A stretch of 18,094 nt of DNA. It comes from JAMXLO01 sp035492535. Lineage in GTDB: Bacteria; Pseudomonadota; Alphaproteobacteria; Acetobacterales; Acetobacteraceae. The stretch is from the NCBI GenBank assembly GCA_035492535.1, contig DATJJM010000013.1, forward strand, positions 1 to 18,094, given 5' to 3'. The position numbers and the translations under genes were made by a program. Below the pieces are notes generated by a model. The model was not told where the DNA came from. It saw only the letters and a program-made list of their open reading frames with translations, and did no database searches. This document shows positions 1 to 7,395 of the stretch, in pieces; position 1 is the stretch's first letter; every line of letters starts with the position of its first letter.

Positions 1-118
1 CCTGAAGCCGTTCCAGCAGCAGGCGGACGGTCTCGATGGCCATCTGACGCCTTCGGGGATCTGGAAAGCGGTTGTTAACAGTGGTCGCGATTGCCTCGAT
101 GAGCACACCGTTGAGCAG
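1..118 (-). pseudogene. Partial or eroded protein-coding fragment at the left edge
   Basis: Reading leftward from 118, 39 codons stay open to the window edge and give a plausible helical protein with a FPDPRRRQMAIETVRLLLE core. This style resembles the C-terminal helices of TetR-type regulators, but that is only an impression. A TAG codon in the same frame at 119-121 and a TGA shortly upstream prevent extension. The piece is therefore either a short gene starting at the GTG at 104-106 or, more likely, the broken tail of a longer gene continuing outside the window. No domain can be assigned with confidence. Confidence 0.25.
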
Positions 119-294
119 CTAGGGATCGACCTCGGGCTGTCAGGCAGCGCAGCCAATCCAGGATGCGTTGGCTGCCGCCACCTCGTGAGCGCATCATCGG
201 AGCAATATACGACGGCAGTTCTCATGTGACGATCCGCACTGTTCCGATGTCGAATTCTGAGCTAAGTCAGCGACAAGCAATTTGGGGGGATCAA

Positions 295-447
295 ATGCGC
301 ATCGTGACGCTCTCACTGGCGCTCCTTTGTGGTCTGACGGGATGCATCAGCAGTAGCAACCCTCCGCCACCGGCGCGCAATACAACAATCATCGTGCCGC
401 CCGGTTCAACTGTAGTATGCCCGAACGGAGCTCCCCCACCCTGCTAA
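295..447 (+). CDS. Small putative lipoprotein (50 aa)
   Basis: This 50-residue protein begins with a signal peptide, MRIVTLSLALLCGLTGC, whose LTGC lipobox places the lipidated cysteine at residue 17. The mature part is only 33 residues, rich in proline, with two further cysteines (VVCPNG and the C-terminal residue) that could pair. I chose the ATG at 295 because a GGGGGGAT purine run lies just upstream and because the longer frame from 163 adds a non-signal-like extension. Short lipoproteins of this style, with a VPPG...VVC...PPPC tail, occur in Acetobacteraceae, to my recollection; their function is unknown. It stands alone with no co-oriented partner nearby. It would be exported by Sec and anchored to a membrane. 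Confidence 0.6.
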   Translation: MRIVTLSLALLCGLTGCISSSNPPPPARNTTIIVPPGSTVVCPNGAPPPC

Positions 448-486
448 CCATCGCCCGTGGGTTGTAGCAGGCTGACAGAACCGCCC

Positions 487-594
487 TCACTCGCGCAGCA
501 CGATCTTCCGCACCGGCCGGCTGCTCGGCAGCTTGTCGTCGCCGTAGGACCGCCAATGCCGCGCTGGCGGCGCCCTCCGACCCCAGCAGCGCCG
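487..594 (-). pseudogene. C-terminal coding remnant, unrecognised protein
   Basis: On the minus strand the frame ending at the TGA at 487-489 reads as a convincing protein tail: RHWRSYGDDKLPSSRPVRK followed by IVLRE. There is no start codon of its own. The same frame is interrupted by the TGA at 595-597 that ends the small CxxC ORF directly upstream. It may be the tail of an older gene joined to unrelated sequence, or part of a frameshifted gene together with its neighbour. I do not recognise the family. Confidence 0.25.
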
Positions 595-816
595 TCACAT
601 GCCCGTCCACAGCGCGCGGTTCGTCATCGTCATCAGCGCGCCGTTGCTGCACTCGCCTTCCTTAACACGGTAGCCGCGCGTGGCCCCCAGATCTTTCATG
701 GCGCGCTCGCGGGGCGGCACGGTGCGCGCCTTGACTGCTCGTGCCAGGCACCTAATGCAGAATGATCGGTGCCCGTGGTGCAGCAGGAGATTGACGACTG
801 CCTGCTTGGTGCTCAT
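595..816 (-). CDS. Small hypothetical protein with a CxxC motif (73 aa)
   Basis: The 73-residue reading frame starts MSTKQAVVNLLLHHG and contains SFCIRCLARAV, then a basic stretch and a late GECSNG segment. A short helix followed by FCxxCLA is reminiscent of small zinc-ribbon-like bacterial proteins. Those usually carry a second CxxC near the end; here the second pair is incomplete (CSNG), so metal binding may be lost. The ATG at 814-816 is chosen because the protein-like sequence begins there. No good ribosome binding site is visible, so translation is uncertain. It sits in a degraded region between a sulfotransferase remnant and another coding remnant and may itself be decaying. Confidence 0.35.
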   Translation of the reverse strand: MSTKQAVVNLLLHHGHRSFCIRCLARAVKARTVPPRERAMKDLGATRGYRVKEGECSNGALMTMTNRALWTGM

Positions 817-925
817 GCTGGCAAAGCGTATGCAGGTCCTGCTCAAAGCAGCGACAGCCACGCAGCTACCGAGCCACAGACCCGCGCGCATCGCATCTAG
901 GGCGACGGTCGTTCGCTGAAGACAG

Positions 926-1348
926 CTAGTCGGCACTCACGCGTGGATCTCCGGCGACCCTTCTGTCGGCTTCGATCCATGCAGCCAGCGCCGGCGTGAA
1001 TTTAGCCCGAACCTTGTCTTCATAAATGGTGACGTCATCAGGTGTCAGAATGTCGCGCCAGCGGCCAACAGTTCCCTTGTGGAAGAAGCTGCGTGGACCG
1101 TCCGCCCGGGTGAGCCGAAGATGAGGCATCAACGAATCAGCCGCATCCCGCATCTCTGAAAATCGCGCCGCCTGCACTAGGGAAGGCCACACCGCTTCGT
1201 CGATGGCGATGTCGAGAAATGCAGCCACACGTCGCATTTCACAATCGAGCTCATCAAGCAGGCCGTTATAATGCACCATCAGGAAATTCGACCGTTTGGG
1301 CTCCCTCCAATAGCCGACTTCGAGATCAAAGAAGGACATTCCCGTCAT
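926..1348 (-). pseudogene. Sulfotransferase C-terminal fragment
   Basis: These 140 codons match the C-terminal half of PAPS-dependent sulfotransferases. Visible landmarks are FLMVHYNGLLDELDCEMRR (the family's VLFLHYEDL-like strand and helix), AAFLDI, W...V...F..M, and SFFHKGTVGRWRDILT, which matches the conserved RKGxxGxW region near the PAPS site. Family members are usually about 250-300 residues. The N-terminal half with the PAPS-binding loop is missing, and extending upstream meets a TGA at 1391-1393 with no family-like sequence between. It would therefore be inactive, and I read it as a truncated remnant. The stop at 926-928 appears to be the natural C-terminus. Confidence 0.7.
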
Positions 1349-2232
1349 CGGTTTGGCCCAAAATACCCGAGTTAGACAGCCAGAAGTGGGTCAGCTGTTT
1401 CCTCGAAGAATGATGCAGCGACGCAACTCGCGACGTGATGGGATCTTTGTGAGCGGATGCTCGCGTCATTTCAAACTTGCACCCTTTGTAGACGACGACA
1501 ACCCCTGCACGCCGCCGGCTCAGCAGCGCCACACGGCGCTGCCCGAACCTGTGAGACGCGGTGCCGGCAGCAGGAGTTGTGCTGGTCAGAGCGCCCCCGC
1601 GATACCAATGTACGCGCGATCACCGTCACGCCTCAAACGCCCTCCGATCCACTGTGGCGCCGGCGGCCTTCGCGTGCGTAAGTGGACGCAGAAGGCCATG
1701 TGGCCTTTATGGTCTTCGGGCGGACCGCGTTTGCCTCCAGTCTCCGCAGCCGCTGTAGGCAGACAGAGCAAGTGACTTCAGCCGCGGGCGGTTCCGCCCA
1801 CCCCGAGCTATTGCCAGGTTCAATCGAACAGAGTGCCATGCGGCAATGCGGGCTGACCGCATGAAAAACTGGCCGAGTACCACGCGATCTTGGCCCGAGC
1901 CTCCGAAGGGCGATAAATGTGCGGCCCTGAATATCAATGATGTGCATCCACTTATCGGGGCATTGTGTCGGAGTCGTGTCAATACGCCAGCCGCACAGGA
2001 CGACCTGCCGAAAAGCGCTGTGGCGCCGACAGCATTTCCGCCGATGGGCAACGGAGACTGACGTTCCTCGATAGCTCACCGCACATGCCAAAGCATCGGA
2101 TGCCGCTGTGCTTCGAACGGTGGCAAAATGTTGTTGGTTCTGCCTGGCTTTTCGGCAGCATGCATGTTGCGAAAGGCGATCGGAATTCACCGAACGGGAT
2201 CAACCAGCGAACTCTCACAAGGGATGGATGCT
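1349..2232. other. Gene-poor stretch, no recognisable gene
   Basis: Several frames are open for 60-185 codons on both strands, but none gives a protein-like composition, recognisable motif, or start with a ribosome binding site. Frames at 1633-2190 and 1707-2051 on the minus strand and 1846-2061 on the plus strand were read through and look like chance openings in GC-rich DNA. I see no insertion-sequence ends, tRNA or array here. It may be the eroded remains of older accessory DNA. Confidence 0.5.
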
Positions 2233-2343
2233 ATGCATCATCTGTTGCTTATTGCCGTAGCCATTCTGGGCGAGTTGGTGGGGATAGCATTTTTGGTTGG
2301 CCGGAATCCGATCAACCTGGCGTTGCGATGGAAGAAAGAGTAA
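2233..2343 (+). CDS. Candidate small membrane protein (36 aa)
   Basis: The frame MHHLLLIAVAILGELVGIAF continues with LVGRNPINLALRWKKE and stops at TAA 2341-2343. It has a single hydrophobic helix of about 20 residues followed by a basic tail, the layout of a one-pass small membrane protein with the positive end inside. The ATG at 2233 has an AAGGG about nine bases upstream; an ATG at 2224 in the same frame would place that motif too close. No homologue is recognised. The good ribosome binding site and clean hydrophobic and basic blocks make it more plausible than its neighbours, but a chance ORF cannot be excluded. Confidence 0.35.
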   Translation: MHHLLLIAVAILGELVGIAFLVGRNPINLALRWKKE

Positions 2344-2797
2344 CGGGCGACCTCCGGTCAATTGCCCTATTGCGATTGTCGCAAGTCCCTCCTGCTCAGG
2401 TTCGTCCATCGCACGTTCTGACAGAGGACACGGGCAACCCTCTCCGCGTGGCATTACCGCGCCCGACCTTCATCGTCACTCCGCGCCGATCCAACGCCAG
2501 TGGCACGTTGTGAAGCCGGCTCTTGGCCAGCTTGAACGTCCGCCGGTCGGGCAGCGTCATGCCCTTGGCTGCCAGCATCAGCCGCGTGACGACGGCAACC
2601 GGGAGCAGATAGCGTTCCCTCCGGCCTGACCTTCAGAGCCCGCCGGGGTAGCTCGCCGTGGGTGAACCCCGCTGGCTCAACCAGACAATGGAGCCCTTCC
2701 GCTCCTACGTTTTGCCAATGTCCTGTTTGTAATGCGCTCGCCGTTTCCGTGCGCCTAGTCTCGGAGGAAAAACATGAGTGTTGTCAAAAGGTTAGAC
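2344..2797. other. Non-coding or degraded stretch upstream of the tRNA gene
   Basis: No intact gene is seen. On the minus strand around 2396-2640 there are pieces of protein-like sequence, such as LMLAAKGMTLPDRRTFKLAK and LHNVPLALDRRG, in a frame without a proper beginning. They could be the residue of a gene broken by frameshifts. I could not assign a family. Confidence 0.4.
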
Positions 2798-2873
2798 TGG
2801 TGAGCCCGGAGGGACTCGAACCCTCGACCCCAAGATTAAAAGTCTCGTGCTCTACCAACTGAGCTACGGGCTC
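2798..2873 (-). tRNA. tRNA-Lys (anticodon UUU)
   Basis: The minus strand gives a full 76-base cloverleaf. The acceptor arm is GAGCCCG paired with CGGGCTC (2867-2873 with 2802-2808). The D arm is GCTC/GAGC. The anticodon stem CGAGA/TCTTG carries the loop CTTTTAA, so the anticodon is UUU. The T arm has GGTTCGAGTCCC. The discriminator A and an encoded CCA end (2798-2800) are present. It decodes AAA and AAG lysine codons and looks functional. A damaged partial copy of its 5' part lies at 5626-5662. Confidence 0.97.
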
Positions 2874-2880
2874 GCCGGAC
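2862..2880. repeat. Direct repeat, copy 1 (in the 5' end of tRNA-Lys)
   Basis: AGCTACGGGCTCGCCGGAC here is identical over 19 bases to 5644-5662. It covers the first 12 bases of the tRNA gene plus seven bases of its upstream flank. A further 12 bases within the tRNA (2849-2860, GCTCTACCAACT) recur at 5626-5637. The two copies have the same orientation and bracket about 2.8 kb. Confidence 0.85.
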
Positions 2881-3405
2881 CACGTCACTCCCTAAGTATT
2901 TGTTTTTATTGAAGTTTAGTTTAGGCCGATGTTCCCCTCATTGTCAACGCGCGCGAACGGGGCAGTGCCTCTGTTCAGGCCCATATCGAAACTGGTCGCA
3001 TTGCACTCGCTCGATAACGCAGTATGCGGCCATTCGCCAAGCGACGCGAGAATGCGAGTCAGGCCGCGACGGGTGGCGCTTCTGGGGCCAGGGGCTCAGC
3101 TCGACCATAGTCACTAATGCCAATACAACAATCGGGATATTGGCAGAGCACTTCGCCTGCAATCCCGTCATGGATGATCCGTGGACTTGTCCATACAGAG
3201 TCAAACATGAAGGGTATGCTGATGCAGAACGCATCACACTTCGTGGCTTGTCCATTCCGCAATGCAGTGGTGAGCATCAAACCGGCATGGGTCATCGGGC
3301 GTCCCAACCGTCGTGACCCCGAGGCCGGGAGGAACGGCCTAAGCCGCCCTTCCTCGCCGGCGCTGCTCCAGGGGCCGGCCCTCTGCCCGGCCGACCGGCC
3401 GCGAA
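2881..3405. other. Stretch without a recognisable gene
   Basis: The first 50 bases are AT-rich and would include the promoter of the leftward tRNA-Lys gene, though no clear -35/-10 pair stands out. The rest contains open frames on both strands (2900-3316 plus, 3059-3520 minus) whose translations look random. A GGCCGG/CCGGCC hairpin at 3373-3392 has no T-run and is not a convincing terminator. Confidence 0.45.
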
Positions 3406-3558
3406 TCACAGCAACCCGAGCCGCGGGAATCCCGAACCCACAACCCGGGCGCAATCTGCCCAAGTAGTGCCAGCGACACTGAGCGCACCGAGCGTGAAAC
3501 CAACGCCGCATTCTCGACAAGCGCCGATGACAATCGGCTCGATGCGCTCAGCGGTCAT
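3406..3558 (-). CDS. Candidate small ORF coupled to the upstream secreted-protein gene (50 aa)
   Basis: The frame begins MTAERIEPIVIGACRECGVG and ends PRLGLL at a TGA at 3406-3408. Its ATG shares one base with the TGA stop of the upstream 350-residue gene (TGATG), the usual signature of translational coupling. It carries one CxxC (CREC) plus a later cysteine and a modestly hydrophobic middle. No family is recognised. The coupled start is the main support. It could also be chance read-through sequence after the larger gene, or the start of a once longer gene. Confidence 0.35.
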   Translation of the reverse strand: MTAERIEPIVIGACRECGVGFTLGALSVAGTTWADCARVVGSGFPRLGLL

Positions 3559-4610
3559 CAACTGTGGCCGTTGATAATGACCTGCACGTTATCGCCGGAA
3601 GGAAACACAAAATTGCTTGCACTAAGCGACGACGCCGCAACGCCGTTCAGTGTTACGGTGTCGTTCCCAAAGGTCACAACAGCAGACCCTCCCACATCGT
3701 TCGCAGTGAGCACGGCACTCTTCGTTGTGTTTTGGAATTCGATATGATCGCTCGGTTGCCAGTCGGTGATCGTGTCGGTGTGCCCACCACCATCGAGAAG
3801 GAATGAGATGTTGCCGCCGCCGCCTGTCAGCGCCTTATTGACGCCAAGGCCAACAACGATCGTAGGATCGGGGCCGGCAGCACCTGGGATCCATACTGAC
3901 CCATTCCAGGTGAACCATTGCTGCGAGTGCGCGTCCTGACCCTCGATCTGCCCATTGACGGAAGCGAGAGCCGAAGTGCCAGAGCCACCCACTATGCGAC
4001 TACCGTTTTCGATCGCGTTTCCGTTCGCATCGACCGAGAAGACGTTCCCAGCGGAATCGGTCAGGGTCGAACCGTCCCCCGCAGTAATGATGTTCTCGGA
4101 AGGATTGGACGGGGTCGGCGTACCACCACCTGCATCGCCTGCCGGAGATGCAGGTGGAGCCGAGCTGACAGGTGGGACAGGCGGGGACGACGGCGTGCCA
4201 CCAGTGGTTCCATCGCCTGGTCCAGGATCGCCAGGAGCGACCCCCTCAATGTTGGTCCCTTGGTAGCTTAACCATCCGAACCCCTTCGCATCCTCAGCGT
4301 ATAGAACGCCGTCAACAACGCGGATAGCGTCTGTGAATGCCGCACCCGGAAACGAAACGCCATTCACCTGAATCACGCCAGCCGGCCAGGCAAGCCCGAA
4401 TTCGTTGTTGGTAGAAGTCATCAGCGGAAGTGTGTATACGTTCCCCTCGGCGTCGGTTACCGAACCGCCGCTGCCTGGGGTGACATCGCCAGGATCGAGC
4501 GTGATCGTCCGTCCCTGCCACTCCCCTGACGCCAAACCGTTAGCGTTCATTACCGCGGCGAGAGTGGCAAGATCGGAGGTCACCGGCAAAGGCTGTATCG
4601 AACCAGACAT
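3558..4610 (-). CDS. Putative secreted protein with RTX/type I secretion-like C-terminus (350 aa)
   Basis: There is no N-terminal signal peptide. Residues about 50-125 and 180-245 look like two diverged copies of one module: a TDxxGNV(Y/F) start, a middle VNG or NG turn, and a (L/I)(Y/E)(A/G)(E/Q)DA...GxLSYQG or QWFTWNG end. A linker rich in Pro, Ser and Gly separates them (about 126-178). The last 85 residues (GGGHTDTITDWQPSDHIEF, then FGNDTVTLNGV and LSASNFVF) resemble the C-terminal region of RTX or hemolysin-type proteins that carry a type I secretion signal, though no GGxGxDxxx calcium repeats are seen. The start at 4608-4610 is preferred over a TTG at 4635 because a GAAGGG lies upstream of the ATG. 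The likely location is outside the cell or on its surface, by inference. No ABC or HlyD exporter genes lie nearby. Confidence 0.65.
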   Translation of the reverse strand: MSGSIQPLPVTSDLATLAAVMNANGLASGEWQGRTITLDPGDVTPGSGGSVTDAEGNVYTLPLMTSTNNEFGLAWPAGVIQVNGVSFPGAAFTDAIRVVDGVLYAEDAKGFGWLSYQGTNIEGVAPGDPGPGDGTTGGTPSSPPVPPVSSAPPASPAGDAGGGTPTPSNPSENIITAGDGSTLTDSAGNVFSVDANGNAIENGSRIVGGSGTSALASVNGQIEGQDAHSQQWFTWNGSVWIPGAAGPDPTIVVGLGVNKALTGGGGNISFLLDGGGHTDTITDWQPSDHIEFQNTTKSAVLTANDVGGSAVVTFGNDTVTLNGVAASSLSASNFVFPSGDNVQVIINGHS

Positions 4611-5625
4611 AAATTTGACTTTCCCTTCGCGTTGCAAATTGGAATTCGGCCCGCCACATGAGTTCCTTCAGCGGGCCGGCCGTAGGCTTCACCGTTTTGC
4701 GGAAATTCGAGCTACTGATCGTTTCCGAGGCTGTCGATCGGACGCTCGACGACGCCATCGGACCCAACCGTCCTCTGGTTCACAAGAACTACGGAATTGT
4801 TCTCAAACGATGAAGTGCGATGGCGCCGGCGCACACAATGGCCAGCACTGGCAGTTACTGCATAATTGTCCCACCCCAATTGATTGGTCACTGTGTTCGT
4901 CCGGCGGCTGCCAAACGCGAGGGCGACGTAGGGCGGAGAATTTGGCTGATGGCAATCAGTATTTCGTCAGTCCCACCGTGAGACGCGTGAAATCCCCAAT
5001 TCGGGTTGTGGATAATCATCAATCAGCCGAAAAAGTTCCCATAGATGTTGGTGATTGGCGGCGCGCTGTCAGTGTTTGGGCAGGCCTGCTGTGGGCGTAA
5101 ACGATGGCAAGTCGTCGGACCGTCCGATGCCAAACGAGGTATCCGCGCTCACTGGTGGAGGAATAGTCACAGGTGAAACGCACACGTTGCGTTATCGGAT
5201 CAGATTCCGATGGTGGGGCGCGTCGCCGCGGGTCGGGCAGAATTTATGCAAGCGATCGTCGCCGATATTTATGCTCAGGCCTTCCTTGCATTTGTCGAAG
5301 CCAGTCAGATGATCGTTGCTGAAAGAGGATTAAATATCCGAATGGCGCGATGGACCAGCGAATATGTTCAGTATTGCTCGGTCCAGCGGGTTGGCGTGAG
5401 CCAACCTGTTCTTGGCGCATAGGATCGTCCACAGATAGTTGTTGAACCGGTACGGTCGTATTGTTGCGGCAGCCGCCTGATGTGTGCGAGCCCAGCAATT
5501 GCAACCTATAGGAGAACCTTCTGCACGCATGCAAACAATCCGTGCACACCGGCCTGCACAGGAGAATATCCACCCAGACCGAGTACAGTGAAAAAACTTG
5601 AAACGCGCTAGCTCAAACTCAAACG
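4611..5625. other. Kilobase stretch without a recognisable gene
   Basis: This segment upstream of the secreted-protein gene holds no convincing gene on either strand. A 70-codon frame at 5210-5422 (plus) contains a protein-like run, FMQAIVADIYAQAFLAFVEA, but has no ribosome binding site and an unconvincing tail; it may be a relic. By eye the base composition is less GC-rich than the core genes to the right. The promoter of the leftward gene must lie in the left part, but no strong -35/-10 pair is obvious. Confidence 0.45.
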
Positions 5626-5662
5626 GCTCTACCAACTTAACTAAGCTACGGGCTCGCCGGAC
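5626..5662 (-). pseudogene. Damaged partial copy of tRNA-Lys (5' part)
   Basis: On the minus strand this reproduces the upstream flank, the 5' acceptor strand GAGCCCG and most of the D arm of the tRNA-Lys at 2798-2873. Five extra bases in the D arm look like a small tandem duplication (ACTTAACTAAG against ACTGAG). The match stops after GCTCTACCAACT; the anticodon, T arm and 3' acceptor strand are absent. It cannot make a tRNA. It marks a duplication or an old recombination junction. Confidence 0.8.
5644..5662. repeat. Direct repeat, copy 2
   Basis: This is the second identical 19-base copy of 2862-2880, in the same orientation. The identity ends at 5662, after which the flanks differ. Confidence 0.85.
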
Positions 5663-5748
5663 TGCGTGGGAGCGGCAAGGCGCCGCCCTGGTCAGGAGCT
5701 CTCTCCAGGAGCCTTGCGCGCGGCGTTCGGTATGACGCAGTTTCCACC

Positions 5749-6843
5749 GTGCCCATCCAGCCGGTGAGGACAGTGCGGAAGATCGAGGCAATACAGGGGT
5801 TGCGTGCCGCCGCGGCGTTCAGTGTCGCGTCGCTGCATGTGCTGCACGATGCCATCGGACTCGATCCTGGCGGCTTTGCTGCTCGCCTGCACGACGCATT
5901 GCCATGGCAGGCCGGCGTGGATCTTTTCTTCGTCATTTCCGGCTTCGTCATGGTGTACTCCTCAGCGGACCTGTTCGGGCAACGCTCAGGACGCACTGTG
6001 TTCATGACTCGACGCGTGGTGAGGATCGTGCCGCTCTACTGGGCAGCGACGAGCCTGTTCTTTCTCGTCGCACTGATGGCGCCTTCGGCGATCAGTCACG
6101 ACGATCTCACTCCGGCGCGCGTCGCGATGAGTTATGCCTTCATCCCGGCCTCGTCCTCCAGCGGACTCATTCAGCCCATTTACAGCCTCGGCTGGACTTT
6201 GAATTACGAGATGTTCTTTTACGTTGTGTTCGCCGCCTTCATCGGCCAGACACGGACACGAGCGTTATTGCTGATTGGCGTGACCCTGGGTTGCCTGATC
6301 GCGGTGCACCCGCTGGTCCCGCGAGCAGCAACGGCACTTGTGTTCTGGACCGATCCGATCATGGCCGAATTTCTTCTCGGCGTTCTGATCGGTGTCGTAG
6401 CAGAAACAGCGCTCAGTCTACCGGACTGGCTGCGTGCCGCAGGGTCGATTCTTGCTGTCGGAGCGCTGGTTGCCGGTCATCTCGCAGGAGTTGCTTTATC
6501 CGAGCCCGTAGGTGTCGGCGTGCCAATGGCCGTGCTGGTTGCTATGGCCGTATTCGGGCGTCCCATTCCAATATCGGCACTGCTGATAATGACCGGCGAA
6601 GCGTCCTATGCGCTGTATCTGGTGCATCCGTTCGCTATGCGCGGCGTGTCGATTGTGTGGCGCACACTCCATCTGGCCGGGCCAGCGGCAGCGGCCTGCT
6701 ACATCGTGATCTCGCTTGTCCTGGCCCTGCTCAGCGCGCTTGCGACGCATCTCTGGTTCGAGCGTCCCGTCAGCGCCTGGCTGCGGACGCGCACGGCGAG
6801 GTTCTGGCTGGTTCGCTCTTCGCCGCCGCGTGCCGCGGCCTGA
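5749..6843 (+). CDS. Acyltransferase family 3 membrane protein (OafA/YrhL-like)
   Basis: This 364-residue integral membrane protein fits acyltransferase-3 enzymes, which transfer acetyl or other acyl groups to cell-surface sugars, lipid headgroups or secreted compounds. Visible family marks are the N-terminal IEAIQGLRAAAAFSVASLH, with the conserved Arg19 and putative catalytic His30, then VDLFFVISGFVM at about 57-68, about ten hydrophobic helices through the middle, LYLVHPFAM near 290, and a final FERPVSAWL. Length is normal for the single-domain type. The GTG at 5749 is the first start after an in-frame TAA at 5638-5640; GTG codons at 5764 and 5773 are alternatives and none has a strong ribosome binding site. 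It ends four bases from the convergent cyclophilin gene. The substrate cannot be inferred. Confidence 0.88.
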   Translation: MPIQPVRTVRKIEAIQGLRAAAAFSVASLHVLHDAIGLDPGGFAARLHDALPWQAGVDLFFVISGFVMVYSSADLFGQRSGRTVFMTRRVVRIVPLYWAATSLFFLVALMAPSAISHDDLTPARVAMSYAFIPASSSSGLIQPIYSLGWTLNYEMFFYVVFAAFIGQTRTRALLLIGVTLGCLIAVHPLVPRAATALVFWTDPIMAEFLLGVLIGVVAETALSLPDWLRAAGSILAVGALVAGHLAGVALSEPVGVGVPMAVLVAMAVFGRPIPISALLIMTGEASYALYLVHPFAMRGVSIVWRTLHLAGPAAAACYIVISLVLALLSALATHLWFERPVSAWLRTRTARFWLVRSSPPRAAA

Positions 6844-6847
6844 ACCG

Positions 6848-7345
6848 TCACCCAGTCGCGTCTGATGCAATCTGTGCCTTGACGATGCGGTCGGGATCGC
6901 GGACGGACCCACTGCCGCCAGCGCCGCGCTTCAGCTTATCGACGACATCGATGCCCTCGGTAACCTGCCCCCAGATCGTGTACTGGCCATCGAGGTGCGG
7001 AGCCGCAGCGAACATGATGAAGAACTGGCTGTTGGCGCTGTTTGGATTTGACGTCCGCGCCATCCCGCATGTGCCACGCAGGAATTTGCGCTGCGTGGTG
7101 AATTCGGCCTCCAGGTCCGGCATGTCGGAGCCGCCTGTCCCGGTCCCCGTGGGATCACCGCCCTGGGCCATGAAGCCCTCAATCACACGGTGGAACGGCG
7201 TGTTATCGTAGAAACCCTGGCGGACAAGGGTCTTGATGCGCTCCACGTGCTTAGGAGCCGCGTCGGGAAACATCTCGATCACGATGCGACCATGCGCCAC
7301 CTCGATCACGAGGACGTTGTCACTGCTCTTGCTCTGATCGCTCAT
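6848..7345 (-). CDS. Cytoplasmic cyclophilin-type peptidyl-prolyl isomerase
   Basis: The 165-residue protein catalyses cis-trans isomerisation of X-Pro bonds. The cyclophilin core is complete: FHRVIEGFMAQGGDPTGTG (catalytic Arg, Phe, Met and Gln), FLRGTCGMART, NSANSQFFIMFA and LDGQYTIWGQV. It begins MSDQSKSSDNVLVIEV with no signal peptide, so it should act in the cytoplasm. At the place of human cyclophilin A Trp121, the residue before LDG is His, which suggests weak cyclosporin binding. An AAGGTGA ribosome binding site precedes the ATG. It lies 50 bases after the signal-peptide cyclophilin and is very like it, so the pair looks like a tandem duplication. It is probably the last gene of the gyrA-coaD-ppi run. 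Confidence 0.95.
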   Translation of the reverse strand: MSDQSKSSDNVLVIEVAHGRIVIEMFPDAAPKHVERIKTLVRQGFYDNTPFHRVIEGFMAQGGDPTGTGTGGSDMPDLEAEFTTQRKFLRGTCGMARTSNPNSANSQFFIMFAAAPHLDGQYTIWGQVTEGIDVVDKLKRGAGGSGSVRDPDRIVKAQIASDATG

Positions 7346-7395
7346 CGCAGAATTTCACCTTTCAGCAGTTATCGTGGTCATTCGAACAGAATCGC

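Noticed and set aside
1633..2190. A 185-codon minus-strand frame
   Set aside because: The composition is irregular, no ribosome binding site or motif is present, and overlapping frames are equally open.
5626..5662. A second tRNA-Lys gene
   Set aside because: Only the 5' flank, 5' acceptor strand and D-arm sequence match; the anticodon, T arm and 3' acceptor strand are absent.
5904..7211. A 435-codon plus-strand frame across the acyltransferase and the cyclophilin
   Set aside because: It overlaps two well-supported genes and its translation is Arg/Ser-rich with no motif.
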